Origin: Szabonella sp046295215
Lineage (GTDB): Bacteria; Pseudomonadota; Alphaproteobacteria; Rhodobacterales; Rhodobacteraceae
Direction of reading: 5' to 3'
Length of the DNA stretch: 64,000 nt
NCBI GenBank assembly: GCA_046295215.1
Contig: JBKBNP010000012.1
Span: 1-64,000 of the forward strand
The notes under the pieces were generated by a model, which saw only the letters and a program-made list of their open reading frames with translations, did no database searches and was not told the origin of the DNA. The position numbers and the translations under genes are program-made. Positions 34,579 through 43,351 of the stretch are shown here, piece after piece; the stretch's first letter is position 1, and each line of letters opens with the position of its first letter.

Positions 34579-37002
34579 TCAGCCCCGCATCCGCGCGCCA
34601 TCCCCGTCCCACAAAGGCGCCAGATGCACCCGCGCTGGCCGCCGCTCGCCCAGGATCTCGATCTCACATTCCAGCCCGTCCTGCACCCTGTCTGCGGGCA
34701 GGAACCCCATGGCGACCGATTGCCCGGTCCAGTGGCTGAACCCACCCGAGGTGCAAAAGCCGACCACGGCACCGTCGAGCCAGATCGGTTCCCACGCCAC
34801 CACATCGGCCTCGTTCGCCTCCACGACAAAACTGACAAGGCGGCGTTTCGGCCCCGCCGCCTTTTCGGCCATGGCGGCGGATTTGCCGATCCAGTCAGCC
34901 TCCTTGTTCCAGGCGGTGAAACGGTCCAGCCCCGTCTCGCAGGGCGTGTAATCGGGGCTGAACTCGCGCCCCCAACTGCCGAACCATTTGTCCAGCCGCA
35001 GGGACATCATCGCCCGCATCCCGAAGGGGCGCAGGCCAAGGTCGGCGCCTGCCGCGTTCAGCACATCCCAAAGATGGCGCACAGACATATGGTCGGTGAA
35101 GATCTCATAGCCCAGATCGCCGGTATAGCTGACCCGCTGGACCAGACAATTCGCCATGCCCACGGTCATGCGCCGCACATCCATGAAGCGGAACGCCTCT
35201 GCCGAAACATCCGCGCGGGTGACACGCGACAGCAATTCCCGCGCCTGCGGCCCCGCAATCTGGAACCCCGACTTGAGGTCCGACACATTGTCCACCCGCA
35301 CGCCCGGCGCGGCGTTCTGCTGGAACCAGCGCATATGCCAGCCCTGCGCGCCATAGCTGGCGGTCAGGCGGAAATTGCCCGGATCGAGGCAGGACACCGT
35401 GAAATCGCCGATGATCTTGCCCGAAGGCGCCAGCATCGGCGTCAGGCTCATCCGCCCCGGCGCAGGGATCCGGCCTGCCATGATCCGGTCGAGCCAGTCG
35501 CGCGCCTTGTGCCCCGTCACGCGGTATTTGCCGAAATTCTGCACCTCGTTGATGCCGACGCCTTCGCGGACCGCGCGCACCTCCTGCGCTGTTGCCTCCC
35601 AGGCGTTGGAGCGGCGGAAGGTCGGCGCCTCCAGCCGTGGCTCACCCGGCAGCGCGTGGTAATTCACGACCTCCAGCCCGTATTGCTGGCCCCATACCGC
35701 GTTCATGCCGTCGAATACCTCATACATCGGCGTGGTGCGGAAGGGGCGGGCGGCGGGGCGTTCCTCATTGGGGTAGCTGACCGAGAACCGCATCTGGTAA
35801 TTCTCGATCACCTTCGGGACGGTATAGCCGGGGCTGGTCCAGTTGCCGAAGCGCGCCACGTCAAAGCCACGCGGGTCGCGTTCCACCTCGCCTTCGATCA
35901 TCCATTGCGCCAGCGCGAGGCCCATGCCGCCGCCCTGGCTGAACCCCGCCATCACCGCACAGGCCGACCAGTAGTTGCGCAAGCCCGGCACCGGACCGAT
36001 CAGCGGGTTGCCATCGGGGGCGAAAGTGAACGGCCCGTGGATCACCCGCTTGACGCCCGAGCGTTCCAGCACCGGAAAGCGGCGATAGGCGAAGGTGACC
36101 GAATCCTCGATCTTGTCGAATTGTTCGTTCAGCAACTCATGCCCGAAGGTCCAGGGTGTGCCATCCACCGCCCAGGGTTCGCAGGGCTTTTCATAGAAGC
36201 CGATGCAGAGGCCGCGCCCCTCCTGCCGCAGATAGGACTCGCCGCCCGGATCCATCACATGCGGAAATTCGCGGCCCTGTTTCAGGAATTCCATGATCTC
36301 GGGGATGTCATCCGTCACCAGATACTGATGTGCCATCGGCAACAGCGGCAGGTAGATCCCCGCCATCGCCCCCACCTCGCGCGCCCAGAGCCCGCCGGCA
36401 TTCACCAGATGCTCGCAATGGACCGTGCCCTTCTCCGTCACCACCTCCCAGCCCTCCGCCGTGGGGTTCGTCTCCAGCACCCGGTTGTGCAGCACGATCT
36501 CGGCGCCGCCCATCCGTGCGGCCTTGGCATAGGCATGGGTGGTGCCCGAGGGGTCCAGATGCCCGTCCAGCGGATCCCAGAGCGCGCCGATGATGCCTTC
36601 GAGGTTCACCATGCCGTCGGTCAGCTTGTGGATCTCCTCCGGCCCGAGAATTTCGGTCTCCAGCCCCATGTAGCGGTGCTTGGCGCGTTCGGCCTTCAGC
36701 ATCTCGAACCGCGCCATGTTGTCGGCCAGCGTGATGCCCCCCACATGGTGCAGCCCGCAGGACATGCCGGTGATCGCCTCCAATTCCTTGTAAAGCCGGA
36801 TGGTATAGCCCTGTAGCGCTGCCATGTTGGTATCGCCGTTGAGCGTGTGGAACCCGCCCGCGGCATGCCATGTCGATCCGCTCGTCAATTCTGACCGCTC
36901 GATCAGCATGACATCGGACCAGCCGAGTTTCGTCAGGTGATAGAGAACCGAGCAGCCGACAACGCCGCCCCCGATGACGACGACACGGGCATGGGATTTC
37001 AT
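34579..37002 (-). CDS. Dimethylglycine/sarcosine dehydrogenase-type flavoprotein
   Basis: An 807-residue fusion: an N-terminal DAO-type FAD domain (about 5-390) and a C-terminal aminomethyltransferase (GcvT-like) domain (about 430-800). The dinucleotide fold is VVVIGGGVVGCSVLYHL (7-23). SGSTWHAAG carries H46, the covalent-FAD histidine of this family. The C-terminal half has the folate-binding strands SYTGDLGYEIFTDHM and LRLDKWFGSWGREFSPDYTP. Such enzymes demethylate dimethylglycine or sarcosine and pass the one-carbon unit to tetrahydrofolate. ATG 37002 has GGAGG. Betaine/choline genes are not in the window, so the exact substrate is inferred only. Confidence 0.88.
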   Translation of the reverse strand: MKSHARVVVIGGGVVGCSVLYHLTKLGWSDVMLIERSELTSGSTWHAAGGFHTLNGDTNMAALQGYTIRLYKELEAITGMSCGLHHVGGITLADNMARFEMLKAERAKHRYMGLETEILGPEEIHKLTDGMVNLEGIIGALWDPLDGHLDPSGTTHAYAKAARMGGAEIVLHNRVLETNPTAEGWEVVTEKGTVHCEHLVNAGGLWAREVGAMAGIYLPLLPMAHQYLVTDDIPEIMEFLKQGREFPHVMDPGGESYLRQEGRGLCIGFYEKPCEPWAVDGTPWTFGHELLNEQFDKIEDSVTFAYRRFPVLERSGVKRVIHGPFTFAPDGNPLIGPVPGLRNYWSACAVMAGFSQGGGMGLALAQWMIEGEVERDPRGFDVARFGNWTSPGYTVPKVIENYQMRFSVSYPNEERPAARPFRTTPMYEVFDGMNAVWGQQYGLEVVNYHALPGEPRLEAPTFRRSNAWEATAQEVRAVREGVGINEVQNFGKYRVTGHKARDWLDRIMAGRIPAPGRMSLTPMLAPSGKIIGDFTVSCLDPGNFRLTASYGAQGWHMRWFQQNAAPGVRVDNVSDLKSGFQIAGPQARELLSRVTRADVSAEAFRFMDVRRMTVGMANCLVQRVSYTGDLGYEIFTDHMSVRHLWDVLNAAGADLGLRPFGMRAMMSLRLDKWFGSWGREFSPDYTPCETGLDRFTAWNKEADWIGKSAAMAEKAAGPKRRLVSFVVEANEADVVAWEPIWLDGAVVGFCTSGGFSHWTGQSVAMGFLPADRVQDGLECEIEILGERRPARVHLAPLWDGDGARMRG

Positions 37003-37068
37003 GGCAAACCTCCGGCACAGCTTTCAGCGCAAACTGGCCTGTCATGCCCGGTGAAGGCATGTTCATGC

Positions 37069-37085
37069 GCGACAAAATATGTCGC
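37069..37085. promoter_or_regulatory. Inverted repeat upstream of the dehydrogenase gene
   Basis: GCGACA-AAATA-TGTCGC, perfect 6-bp arms around an AT-rich 5-base centre, 66 bp upstream of the dehydrogenase ATG. The shape suits a regulator site. The rest of 37003-37180 shows no gene. Confidence 0.35.
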
Positions 37086-37180
37086 ATCCGGCCTGCCTTT
37101 CCGGCTTTCATCCCGGTGGGAAATACATTCCGCAGTGAGCCACCGACCGCGCCAAGGGGCAGGCAGCCCGCTGGCCCCGC

Positions 37181-37450
37181 TCAGTGCAGCCGGAACTCCC
37201 CGACAACATTGCGCCACTCACCCGGGGCGATCAGCTTGCGATGGGTGAAGCGCACCGAATGCAGCGGGCCCTCGATCTTTTCCTGCCAGAACTCGATGAA
37301 ATCGAAGAGCTTGGGGTAGTCCGGCGCAAGGTCATAGTCCTGCCAGATATAGCTGTTCAGAACATTCCGGAAATCGGGCATGCGGTAGTAGAATTCCGCC
37401 GTGGTCAGCCCGTATCCCTTCAACATCAGTTCGGTTTCGGTCGCGCGCAT
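37181..37450 (-). CDS. usg: Usg family protein
   Basis: An 89-residue protein of the usg family (named for upstream-gene in trp loci of alphaproteobacteria; molecular role unknown). The conserved pattern is present in full: LMLKGYGLTTAEFYYRMPDF, NVLNSYIWQDYDLAPDYPKL, FIEFWQEKIEGPLHSVRFTH. ATG 37450 has GAGGT 9 bases upstream. It lies downstream of an AT-rich 211-bp region shared with gyrA, transcribed away from it; no trp gene is adjacent, and trpE is 21 kb away. Whether the dehydrogenase gene downstream is co-transcribed is uncertain because of the 178-bp gap. Confidence 0.85.
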   Translation of the reverse strand: MRATETELMLKGYGLTTAEFYYRMPDFRNVLNSYIWQDYDLAPDYPKLFDFIEFWQEKIEGPLHSVRFTHRKLIAPGEWRNVVGEFRLH

Positions 37451-37576
37451 CGCTCACCTCGCTTTCTGCTTTCTCCGATGATGCGCGATTCGTATTAAGT
37501 TTCAACAAAAACAGTATGTTGTCACTCTCTCCCTGTGGCTGCTTGCGGGGCGCCTCCAGCCTCGGGAAAGGTGGCA

Positions 37577-37606
37577 TTGCACCCCCTATCTTGCTTGGTC
37601 TATACT
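37577..37606 (+). promoter_or_regulatory. Probable gyrA promoter
   Basis: TTGCAC (37577-37582), an 18-base spacer and TATACT (37601-37606) lie 56 bp before the gyrA GTG, in an AT-richer stretch. The -10 is close to consensus. Confidence 0.55.
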
Positions 37607-37661
37607 GCCGCCAACAATATCTAGAGGTCTGACATCAGGCCGGAACAGAAAGCAAATACTC

Positions 37662-40382
37662 GTGACCGACACACCGGAAGACACTGAAAACGCAGAAAAA
37701 GCGCCGGAGCGTCCTGCCTTTTCCGGCCCCACCGTCTCGATCGTTGAGGAAATGAAGACCGCCTATCTCGATTACGCGATGAGCGTGATCGTTTCCCGCG
37801 CGATCCCCGATCTGCGCGACGGGCTGAAACCTGTGCATCGGCGTATTCTTTATGCAATGCATGAATCCGGCAACAGTCACGATAAATCCTACCGCAAATC
37901 CGCGCGGCCCGTGGGCGACACGATGGGGAAATACCACCCCCATGGGGATTCCGCGATCTATGACGCGCTGGTGCGGATGGCGCAGCCTTTCTCGATGAGC
38001 CTCAAGCTTCTGGACGGTCAGGGCAATTTCGGCTCGATGGATGGCGATAACGCCGCCGCCATGCGCTATACCGAAGTGCGGATGGACAAGCCCGCCGCCT
38101 ATCTGCTGGCCGATATCGACAAGGAAACTGTTGATTTCCAGGACAATTACGATGGCAAGGACCGCGAACCCACGGTCCTGCCCGCCCGCTTTCCCAACAT
38201 GCTGGTCAATGGCGCGGGGGGCATCGCGGTCGGCATGGCGACCAATATCCCGCCGCACAATCTGGGCGAGGTGATCGACGGCACGCTGGCCCTGATCGAC
38301 AATCCCGACCTTTCGACCGAGGCCCTGATGGAGATCATCCCGGCGCCCGATTTTCCCACCGGCGCGCTGATCCTTGGCCGCTCGGGCGCCCGCAAAGCCT
38401 ATCTTGAGGGGCGCGGCTCGGTCATCATCCGTGCCAAGACTCGGGTCGAGGAAATCCGCAAGGACCGTTTCGCGATCATTGTAGAGGAAATCCCTTATCA
38501 GGTGAACAAGGCCCGGATGATCGAGATCATCGCTGAACAGGTGCGTGAGAAGAAGATCGAGGGCATTTCCAACGTGGCCGACGAATCCGACCGGATCGGC
38601 GTGCGCGTGGTGATCGAGCTGAAGCGCGACGCGACGGCGGATGTGGTGCTGAACCAGTTGTTCCGCTTCACCCCGATGCAGACCTCCTTCGGCTGCAACA
38701 TGCTGGCGCTGAACGGCGGGCGGCCGGAACAGCTTGCCCTGCGCGATTTCCTCTCGCATTTCATCGGCTTCCGCGAAGAAGTTGTGGCCCGTCGCACGGC
38801 CTACGAATTGCGCAAGGCGCGCGAGCGCAGCCATGTGCTGTGCGGTCTGGCCGTGGCGGTGTCCAATGTCGATGAGGTGGTGCGCACCATCCGCGCCAGT
38901 GCCGATGCGGCAGAGGCGCGCGAAAAGCTGATGACGCGGCGCTGGCCTGCAGGCGAGATCGCGCCCTTCATCCTGCTGATCGACGATCCGACCCACAAGA
39001 TGAACGAGGACGGCACCTACAACCTGTCCGAAGTGCAGGCGCGCGCGATCCTTGAACTGCGGCTGCAACGCCTGACGCAACTGGGCGTCAAGGAGGTCAC
39101 GGACGAGTTGGAAGAGCTGGCCGCCAAGATCAAGGATTACCTCGACATCCTGTCCTCGCGTGAGCGGATCATGGCGATCATTTCCACCGAATTGCGCGAG
39201 GTGCGCGACCTTTTTGCCGTGCCGCGCCGCAGCGAGATCGTCGACTGGGCCGGCGACATGATGGACGAGGATCTGATCGAGCGCGAGGATATGGTCGTGA
39301 CCATTACCTCCGGCGGCTATATCAAGCGCACGCCGCTGGCCGAGTTCCGCCAGCAGAACCGGGGCGGCAAGGGCCTGTCGTCGATGGCGACCAAAGAAGA
39401 TGATGTTGTCACCACGCTGTTCGTGGCCAACACGCACACTTGGCTCTTGTTCTTCACCACCGATGGCATGGTCTACAAGCTCAAGACCTGGCGTCTGCCG
39501 CTGGCGGGGCGCACGGCCAAGGGCAAGGCCATCGTGAATATCCTGCCGATCCAGGCGGGGATTTCCATTGCCGCGCTGATGCCGGTGGACGTGCCGGAGG
39601 AGGACTGGGCGAGCCTTCAGATCGTCTTTGCCACCTCGGATGGCGACGTGCGCCAGAACGACCTGTCGGATTTCACCAATGTCAAACGCAACGGCAAGAT
39701 CGCCATGAACCTGCCCGAAGGCGTCAGCCTCGTGAATGCGGCCATTGCCGATGACACGGACGATGTGATGCTGGTGACGGCCCTTGGCCGCGCAATCCGG
39801 TTTTCGACCACGGATATTCGCGTGTTCAAGTCGCGCGGATCAACGGGCGTGCGGGGCATCCGGCTGGCGGCGGGCGATGCGGTGGTGTCCATGTCGATCA
39901 TCCGGCATTTCGAGGCGAGCCCGGAAGAACGCGAAGCCTACCTCAAGCAGCGCCGCCTCATGGCAGGCGTGACCGAGGACGAGGGCGAGGCAGACGAGGA
40001 CGAGGAAGCCGTCACGGCAGGGCAGTTGTCACCCGAACGCTATGCCGAGATGTCGGCGGCGGAGGATCTGATCCTGACGATTTCGGCCGGGGGGGCGGGC
40101 AAACTCTCGTCCAGTCACGGCTATCCGGTGCGGGGCCGGGGCGGCATGGGCGTGATGGCGATGGACAAGGCGATGCGGGGCGGGCGGCTGGTGGCCTCTT
40201 TCCCGGTCGAGATGTCGGACCAGATCATGCTGGCCACCTCCACCGGGCAGTCGATCCGGGTGCCGGTGGATCAGATCAGCTTCCGCTCGCGTTCGGCGGG
40301 TGGGGTGCGGGTGTTCAATGTCGGCGCGGGTGAGGAAGTCGTGTCCGTGGCGCGTGTGGCCGAACAGGCCGATCCTGTCTGA
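37662..40382 (+). CDS. gyrA: DNA gyrase subunit A
   Basis: A 906-residue type IIA topoisomerase subunit that cuts and passes DNA to introduce negative supercoils with GyrB. The DNA-linking tyrosine is Y136 in AAAMRYTEVRM. The quinolone-resistance region KYHPHGDSAIYDALVRMAQ has S97 and D101 at the positions of E. coli S83 and D87, so it looks quinolone-sensitive. The GyrA box needed for DNA wrapping reads QNRGGKG (565-571), Asn replacing the usual first Arg; the C-terminal beta-pinwheel follows. The start is the GTG at 37662, which begins a TDTPEDTENAEK extension typical of this group; a recognisable ribosome site is weak. Single gene, with its own promoter. Confidence 0.97.
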   Translation: MTDTPEDTENAEKAPERPAFSGPTVSIVEEMKTAYLDYAMSVIVSRAIPDLRDGLKPVHRRILYAMHESGNSHDKSYRKSARPVGDTMGKYHPHGDSAIYDALVRMAQPFSMSLKLLDGQGNFGSMDGDNAAAMRYTEVRMDKPAAYLLADIDKETVDFQDNYDGKDREPTVLPARFPNMLVNGAGGIAVGMATNIPPHNLGEVIDGTLALIDNPDLSTEALMEIIPAPDFPTGALILGRSGARKAYLEGRGSVIIRAKTRVEEIRKDRFAIIVEEIPYQVNKARMIEIIAEQVREKKIEGISNVADESDRIGVRVVIELKRDATADVVLNQLFRFTPMQTSFGCNMLALNGGRPEQLALRDFLSHFIGFREEVVARRTAYELRKARERSHVLCGLAVAVSNVDEVVRTIRASADAAEAREKLMTRRWPAGEIAPFILLIDDPTHKMNEDGTYNLSEVQARAILELRLQRLTQLGVKEVTDELEELAAKIKDYLDILSSRERIMAIISTELREVRDLFAVPRRSEIVDWAGDMMDEDLIEREDMVVTITSGGYIKRTPLAEFRQQNRGGKGLSSMATKEDDVVTTLFVANTHTWLLFFTTDGMVYKLKTWRLPLAGRTAKGKAIVNILPIQAGISIAALMPVDVPEEDWASLQIVFATSDGDVRQNDLSDFTNVKRNGKIAMNLPEGVSLVNAAIADDTDDVMLVTALGRAIRFSTTDIRVFKSRGSTGVRGIRLAAGDAVVSMSIIRHFEASPEEREAYLKQRRLMAGVTEDEGEADEDEEAVTAGQLSPERYAEMSAAEDLILTISAGGAGKLSSSHGYPVRGRGGMGVMAMDKAMRGGRLVASFPVEMSDQIMLATSTGQSIRVPVDQISFRSRSAGGVRVFNVGAGEEVVSVARVAEQADPV

Positions 40383-40510
40383 CGCAGGGAACCGGCTGGC
40401 GCAACTGCGCGTTGTATGAAATGTCGGGCGGGTGCTGTGGCATCTGCCCGTTTTCCTTTGTAACGCCATTTTGGCAGCTTTTCTGTGTCACCTGCTGAAA
40501 TGAAAGACCC

Positions 40511-41350
40511 ATGCCCGACTCCTGGGACGACTATCGCTTCATGCTTTATCTGTATCGCCACCGCACTATGGCAGCGGCGGCGCGCAGCCTTGGAACGTCT
40601 GCCGCGACGGTCTCACGCCGGATCGAGCGTGCGCGGGATATTTTCGGCGTTCCCGCCTTCAGCAAGAAGGGGGAAACATGGATGCTGAATCCTGAACTGG
40701 AACCCGCAATGGAGGTGATCAGCCAGTTTGCAGAGGCGATCCGGGCCCAGAAGAACAATCTGGGGGCAGGGCCTGCGCGATCTGTCACCGCACTTTCTGT
40801 CGGGTGCCCGCCCTTCATCGCTTCCTGCATCTTGTTGCCGAACATGACTGTGGAGGGCGGCTTGCCAGAGAATATCGACCTGACTCTCAGCAGTCGCTTT
40901 CTGGATCAGGGACTGGGCGATTGCGACATCGTGCTGCGTCAGGGCCTGCCGGATTCGGGTCGGCTCATTGCGCGGCGGGCGGGTGCCATGACCTTCCGTC
41001 TCTATCAGCCGGTGGGCGCAGAGGCATCCCGTCGCTGGGTCGGCTTGACGCGGGATCAGGACAGTTTCGGGCCGATGCGGCGGGTTGCGGAAGTTTTCAA
41101 CAGCGTTCCGGCCATGCGGGTCTCGCAATTCGACCATCTGCGAGACCTTATTCTGTCGACAGGTCTGCCGGGCCCCTTGCCGGACGTAATGGCGCGCCGG
41201 GATCCGCGGCTTGAACTGGCGCAGCCTCTGGCAGAGGAAAGTGCCGAGTTCTGGCTTGCCTTCCATGAAACGCGCAGCGGTGACCGCGCCTTGCGCGCCA
41301 CGGTGGACTGGATCATTTCCTGCTTCGCCAGAAATGAACGATTAAATTAA
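40511..41350 (+). CDS. LysR-family transcriptional regulator
   Basis: A 279-residue DNA-binding protein. The first 60 residues form a winged helix-turn-helix (LYLYRHRTMAAAARSLGTSA, ATVSRRIERARDIFG), matching LysR N-termini. The C-terminal two-thirds resembles a shortened substrate-binding domain (DCDIVLRQGLPDSGRLIARR), with more divergence than usual; the GHTH-type ligand is unknown. Composition is less GC-rich than neighbours. It follows gyrA with a 128-bp gap and precedes a small membrane-protein gene in the same direction, which could be its target. Confidence 0.8.
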   Translation: MPDSWDDYRFMLYLYRHRTMAAAARSLGTSAATVSRRIERARDIFGVPAFSKKGETWMLNPELEPAMEVISQFAEAIRAQKNNLGAGPARSVTALSVGCPPFIASCILLPNMTVEGGLPENIDLTLSSRFLDQGLGDCDIVLRQGLPDSGRLIARRAGAMTFRLYQPVGAEASRRWVGLTRDQDSFGPMRRVAEVFNSVPAMRVSQFDHLRDLILSTGLPGPLPDVMARRDPRLELAQPLAEESAEFWLAFHETRSGDRALRATVDWIISCFARNERLN

Positions 41351-41480
41351 TGCAAACCCATCCTTCCGTTTTTTGAGGGTTGAAGTATGGAAGCCAGTGC
41401 CGGAAGGTGAATGAAATGAGCCCAATACAACCTCGGGCCGATGAGCAGTCGGAACTTGAACAAACAACAGGCGCATCGAC

Positions 41481-41867
41481 ATGATTGAAATACGACCGGC
41501 CACGCAGCTTGTGCTGCGCCTTGTTCTTGGCATTGCCCTTGTGGTCGAAGCCATTCACCAATCAACAATTTTCGCGATGCGGGCGGATAGTGGCATGATG
41601 CCGACCATGCCGGGCATAGCCTTTGCCGTGCTGCATGCGCTGATGCTGGTGGCAGCGATCTGGGTCTTGTTTGGCATACGCACCCGGATTGTCGCCCTGA
41701 TCGGGCTGGCCTGCCTCTATGCGGACAGTCTGATCATCCCGCTTGTTCCAGGATTTCCCGAGCGCAAAGTGCTTTTTGCCGTGGCGATCCTTGCGGCGGT
41801 GCCCCTGATTTTCTTCGGAGGCGGGCGTTTCAGCCTGTATCGCGCAGGCTGGCGCAATCCCTTCTGA
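41481..41867 (+). CDS. DoxX-like four-helix membrane protein
   Basis: A 128-residue hydrophobic protein with four predicted transmembrane helices (about 8-25, 45-66, 70-88, 96-116) and short loops, in the pattern of the DoxX/DUF417 family. Members of that broad family have been linked to thiosulfate:quinone oxidoreductase and stress, but nothing here fixes a function. The TM1 start TQLVLRLVLGIALVVEAIHQ and the GGGRFSLYRAGW end are visible. No strong ribosome site precedes ATG 41481. It lies 130 bp after the LysR gene and ends before a clear terminator. Confidence 0.6.
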   Translation: MIEIRPATQLVLRLVLGIALVVEAIHQSTIFAMRADSGMMPTMPGIAFAVLHALMLVAAIWVLFGIRTRIVALIGLACLYADSLIIPLVPGFPERKVLFAVAILAAVPLIFFGGGRFSLYRAGWRNPF

Positions 41868-41914
41868 CCGGATCCGTAACGAGTAGATCTGTTTGCTACA
41901 CGCTCTCAACCTGG

Positions 41915-41944
41915 CCGCCGTTCACATTGGACGGCGGTTTTTTT
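41915..41944 (+). terminator. Intrinsic terminator before trmFO
   Basis: Stem CCGCCGT / ACGGCGG with a 9-base loop (41915-41937) followed by seven T residues (41938-41944). It ends the small membrane-protein transcript, 60 bp upstream of the trmFO start. Confidence 0.85.
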
Positions 41945-42006
41945 GTCGGGTCTTTTCCTTGGCGAACTTTGCGCCTATCCCGGTCGCAGACCGAAGCGGG
42001 GGCGCC

Positions 42007-43347
42007 ATGACAGAAGAACTGAACATTGTCGGCGGGGGCATGGCCGGATCGGAAGCCGCCTGGCAGGCGGCGGAGGCGGGCGTGGATGTGGTGATCCACG
42101 AGATGCGCCCCGGGGTCGGCACTTTCGCGCATCGCACCGGTGATCTGGCAGAGATGGTCTGTTCCAATTCCTTCCGGTCGGATGACAGTGACCGCAACGC
42201 CGTGGGCCTGTTGCATTGGGAAATGGGGGCGGCGGACGGGATCATCATGCAGACCGCGCGGGCGCACCGGCTGCCAGCGGGCGGCGCGCTGGCGGTGGAC
42301 CGCGATGCCTTCTCGGCCGCCGTGACGGCGCGGCTGCGCGCGCATCCGCGGATTTCGCTGTCTGCGGGGGAGGTGACGGACTTGCCCGGCGATGGCCACT
42401 GGATCATCGCGACCGGGCCGCTGACCTCGGGCGCGCTGGCGGAAAGCATCCGGGCCGAGACAGGGGCCGAGGCACTGGCCTTTTTCGATGCGATTGCCCC
42501 CATCGTCTATGCCGAAAGCATCGACATGGATGTAGCCTGGCGTCAGAGCCGCTATGACAAGGGTGAGACGGTGGAAGAACAGACCGCCTATATCAACTGC
42601 CCGATGACGAAGGATCAGTATGAGGCCTTCATCGACGCGCTGCTGGCCGCCGACAAGACCGAGTTCCATGAGGGCGAGACGGCGGGCTATTTCGACGGTT
42701 GCCTGCCGATCGAGGTGATGGCCGAACGCGGGCGCGAGACGCTGCGCTATGGGCCGATGAAGCCGGTTGGGCTGACCAATGCCCATGATCCGCAGGTCAA
42801 GGCTCACGCTGTGGTGCAACTGCGCCGGGACAACAAACTTGGCACGCTCTACAATATCGTGGGGTTCCAGACAAAGATGAAATACGGTGCGCAAACCGCT
42901 GTTTTCAAGATGGTTCCTGGCCTGGAGAACGCCAACTTTGCGCGCCTTGGCGGCATTCACCGAAATACATTCCTCAACTCACCCACGCTGCTTGATGACC
43001 GGATGCGGCTGCGGTCACGCCCGCATATCCGCTTTGCCGGGCAGATTACCGGGGTGGAGGGATATGTGGAAAGCGCGGCGATGGGTCTGCTGGCGGGCCG
43101 GATGGCGGCGGCAGAGATCCTGGGGCGCGATCTGCCGCCCCCGCCGCCCGAAACCGCGATGGGCGCGCTGGTCTGGCATATCACCGGGGGGGCGGAGGCA
43201 AAGACCTTCCAACCGATGAACGTGAATTTCGGGCTGTTCCCGCCGATTGATGCGAAGGGGGGGCGGCGGGGCCGCAAAGACCGCTACATGGCCTATACCG
43301 CACGGGCGAAAGAGGCTTTTTCACAATGGCTTGACGCACAAAGGTGA
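42007..43347 (+). CDS. trmFO: Methylenetetrahydrofolate-tRNA-(uracil-5-)-methyltransferase TrmFO
   Basis: A 446-residue flavoprotein that methylates U54 of tRNA to ribothymidine with methylene-THF and FADH2. The FAD fold GGGMAGSEAAWQ is at 9-20 and a key cysteine is in MVCSNSFRSD (C52). Further family blocks are YINCPMTKDQYEAF, FDGCLPIEVMAERGRETLRY, NIVGFQTKMKYGAQ, and GVEGYVESAAMGLLAGRMAA. Length is typical (about 440). ATG 42007 is chosen because the family begins with this motif; an open extension upstream crosses the terminator at 41915-41944. The gap to gluQ is 4 bp. Confidence 0.95.
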   Translation: MTEELNIVGGGMAGSEAAWQAAEAGVDVVIHEMRPGVGTFAHRTGDLAEMVCSNSFRSDDSDRNAVGLLHWEMGAADGIIMQTARAHRLPAGGALAVDRDAFSAAVTARLRAHPRISLSAGEVTDLPGDGHWIIATGPLTSGALAESIRAETGAEALAFFDAIAPIVYAESIDMDVAWRQSRYDKGETVEEQTAYINCPMTKDQYEAFIDALLAADKTEFHEGETAGYFDGCLPIEVMAERGRETLRYGPMKPVGLTNAHDPQVKAHAVVQLRRDNKLGTLYNIVGFQTKMKYGAQTAVFKMVPGLENANFARLGGIHRNTFLNSPTLLDDRMRLRSRPHIRFAGQITGVEGYVESAAMGLLAGRMAAAEILGRDLPPPPPETAMGALVWHITGGAEAKTFQPMNVNFGLFPPIDAKGGRRGRKDRYMAYTARAKEAFSQWLDAQR

Positions 43348-43351
43348 TGTG

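Noticed and set aside
34624..36816. A 730-codon plus-strand frame opposite the dehydrogenase gene
   Set aside because: The opposite strand carries the FAD and GcvT domains; this frame has no recognisable domain or start site.
36999..37319. Small open frames between the dehydrogenase and usg genes
   Set aside because: They lack ribosome sites and conserved patterns, and overlap the usg gene on its opposite strand.
37635..39437. A 600-codon open frame on the minus strand across gyrA
   Set aside because: A shadow of gyrA; the plus-strand product has every GyrA motif.
41870..41945. Small RNA or tRNA upstream of trmFO
   Set aside because: There is a good terminator but no promoter I trust and no tRNA cloverleaf; it is better read as the end of the preceding transcript.
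41893..42006. Extended N-terminus for TrmFO
   Set aside because: It would translate through the intrinsic terminator at 41915-41944, and the flavin fold starts right after ATG 42007.
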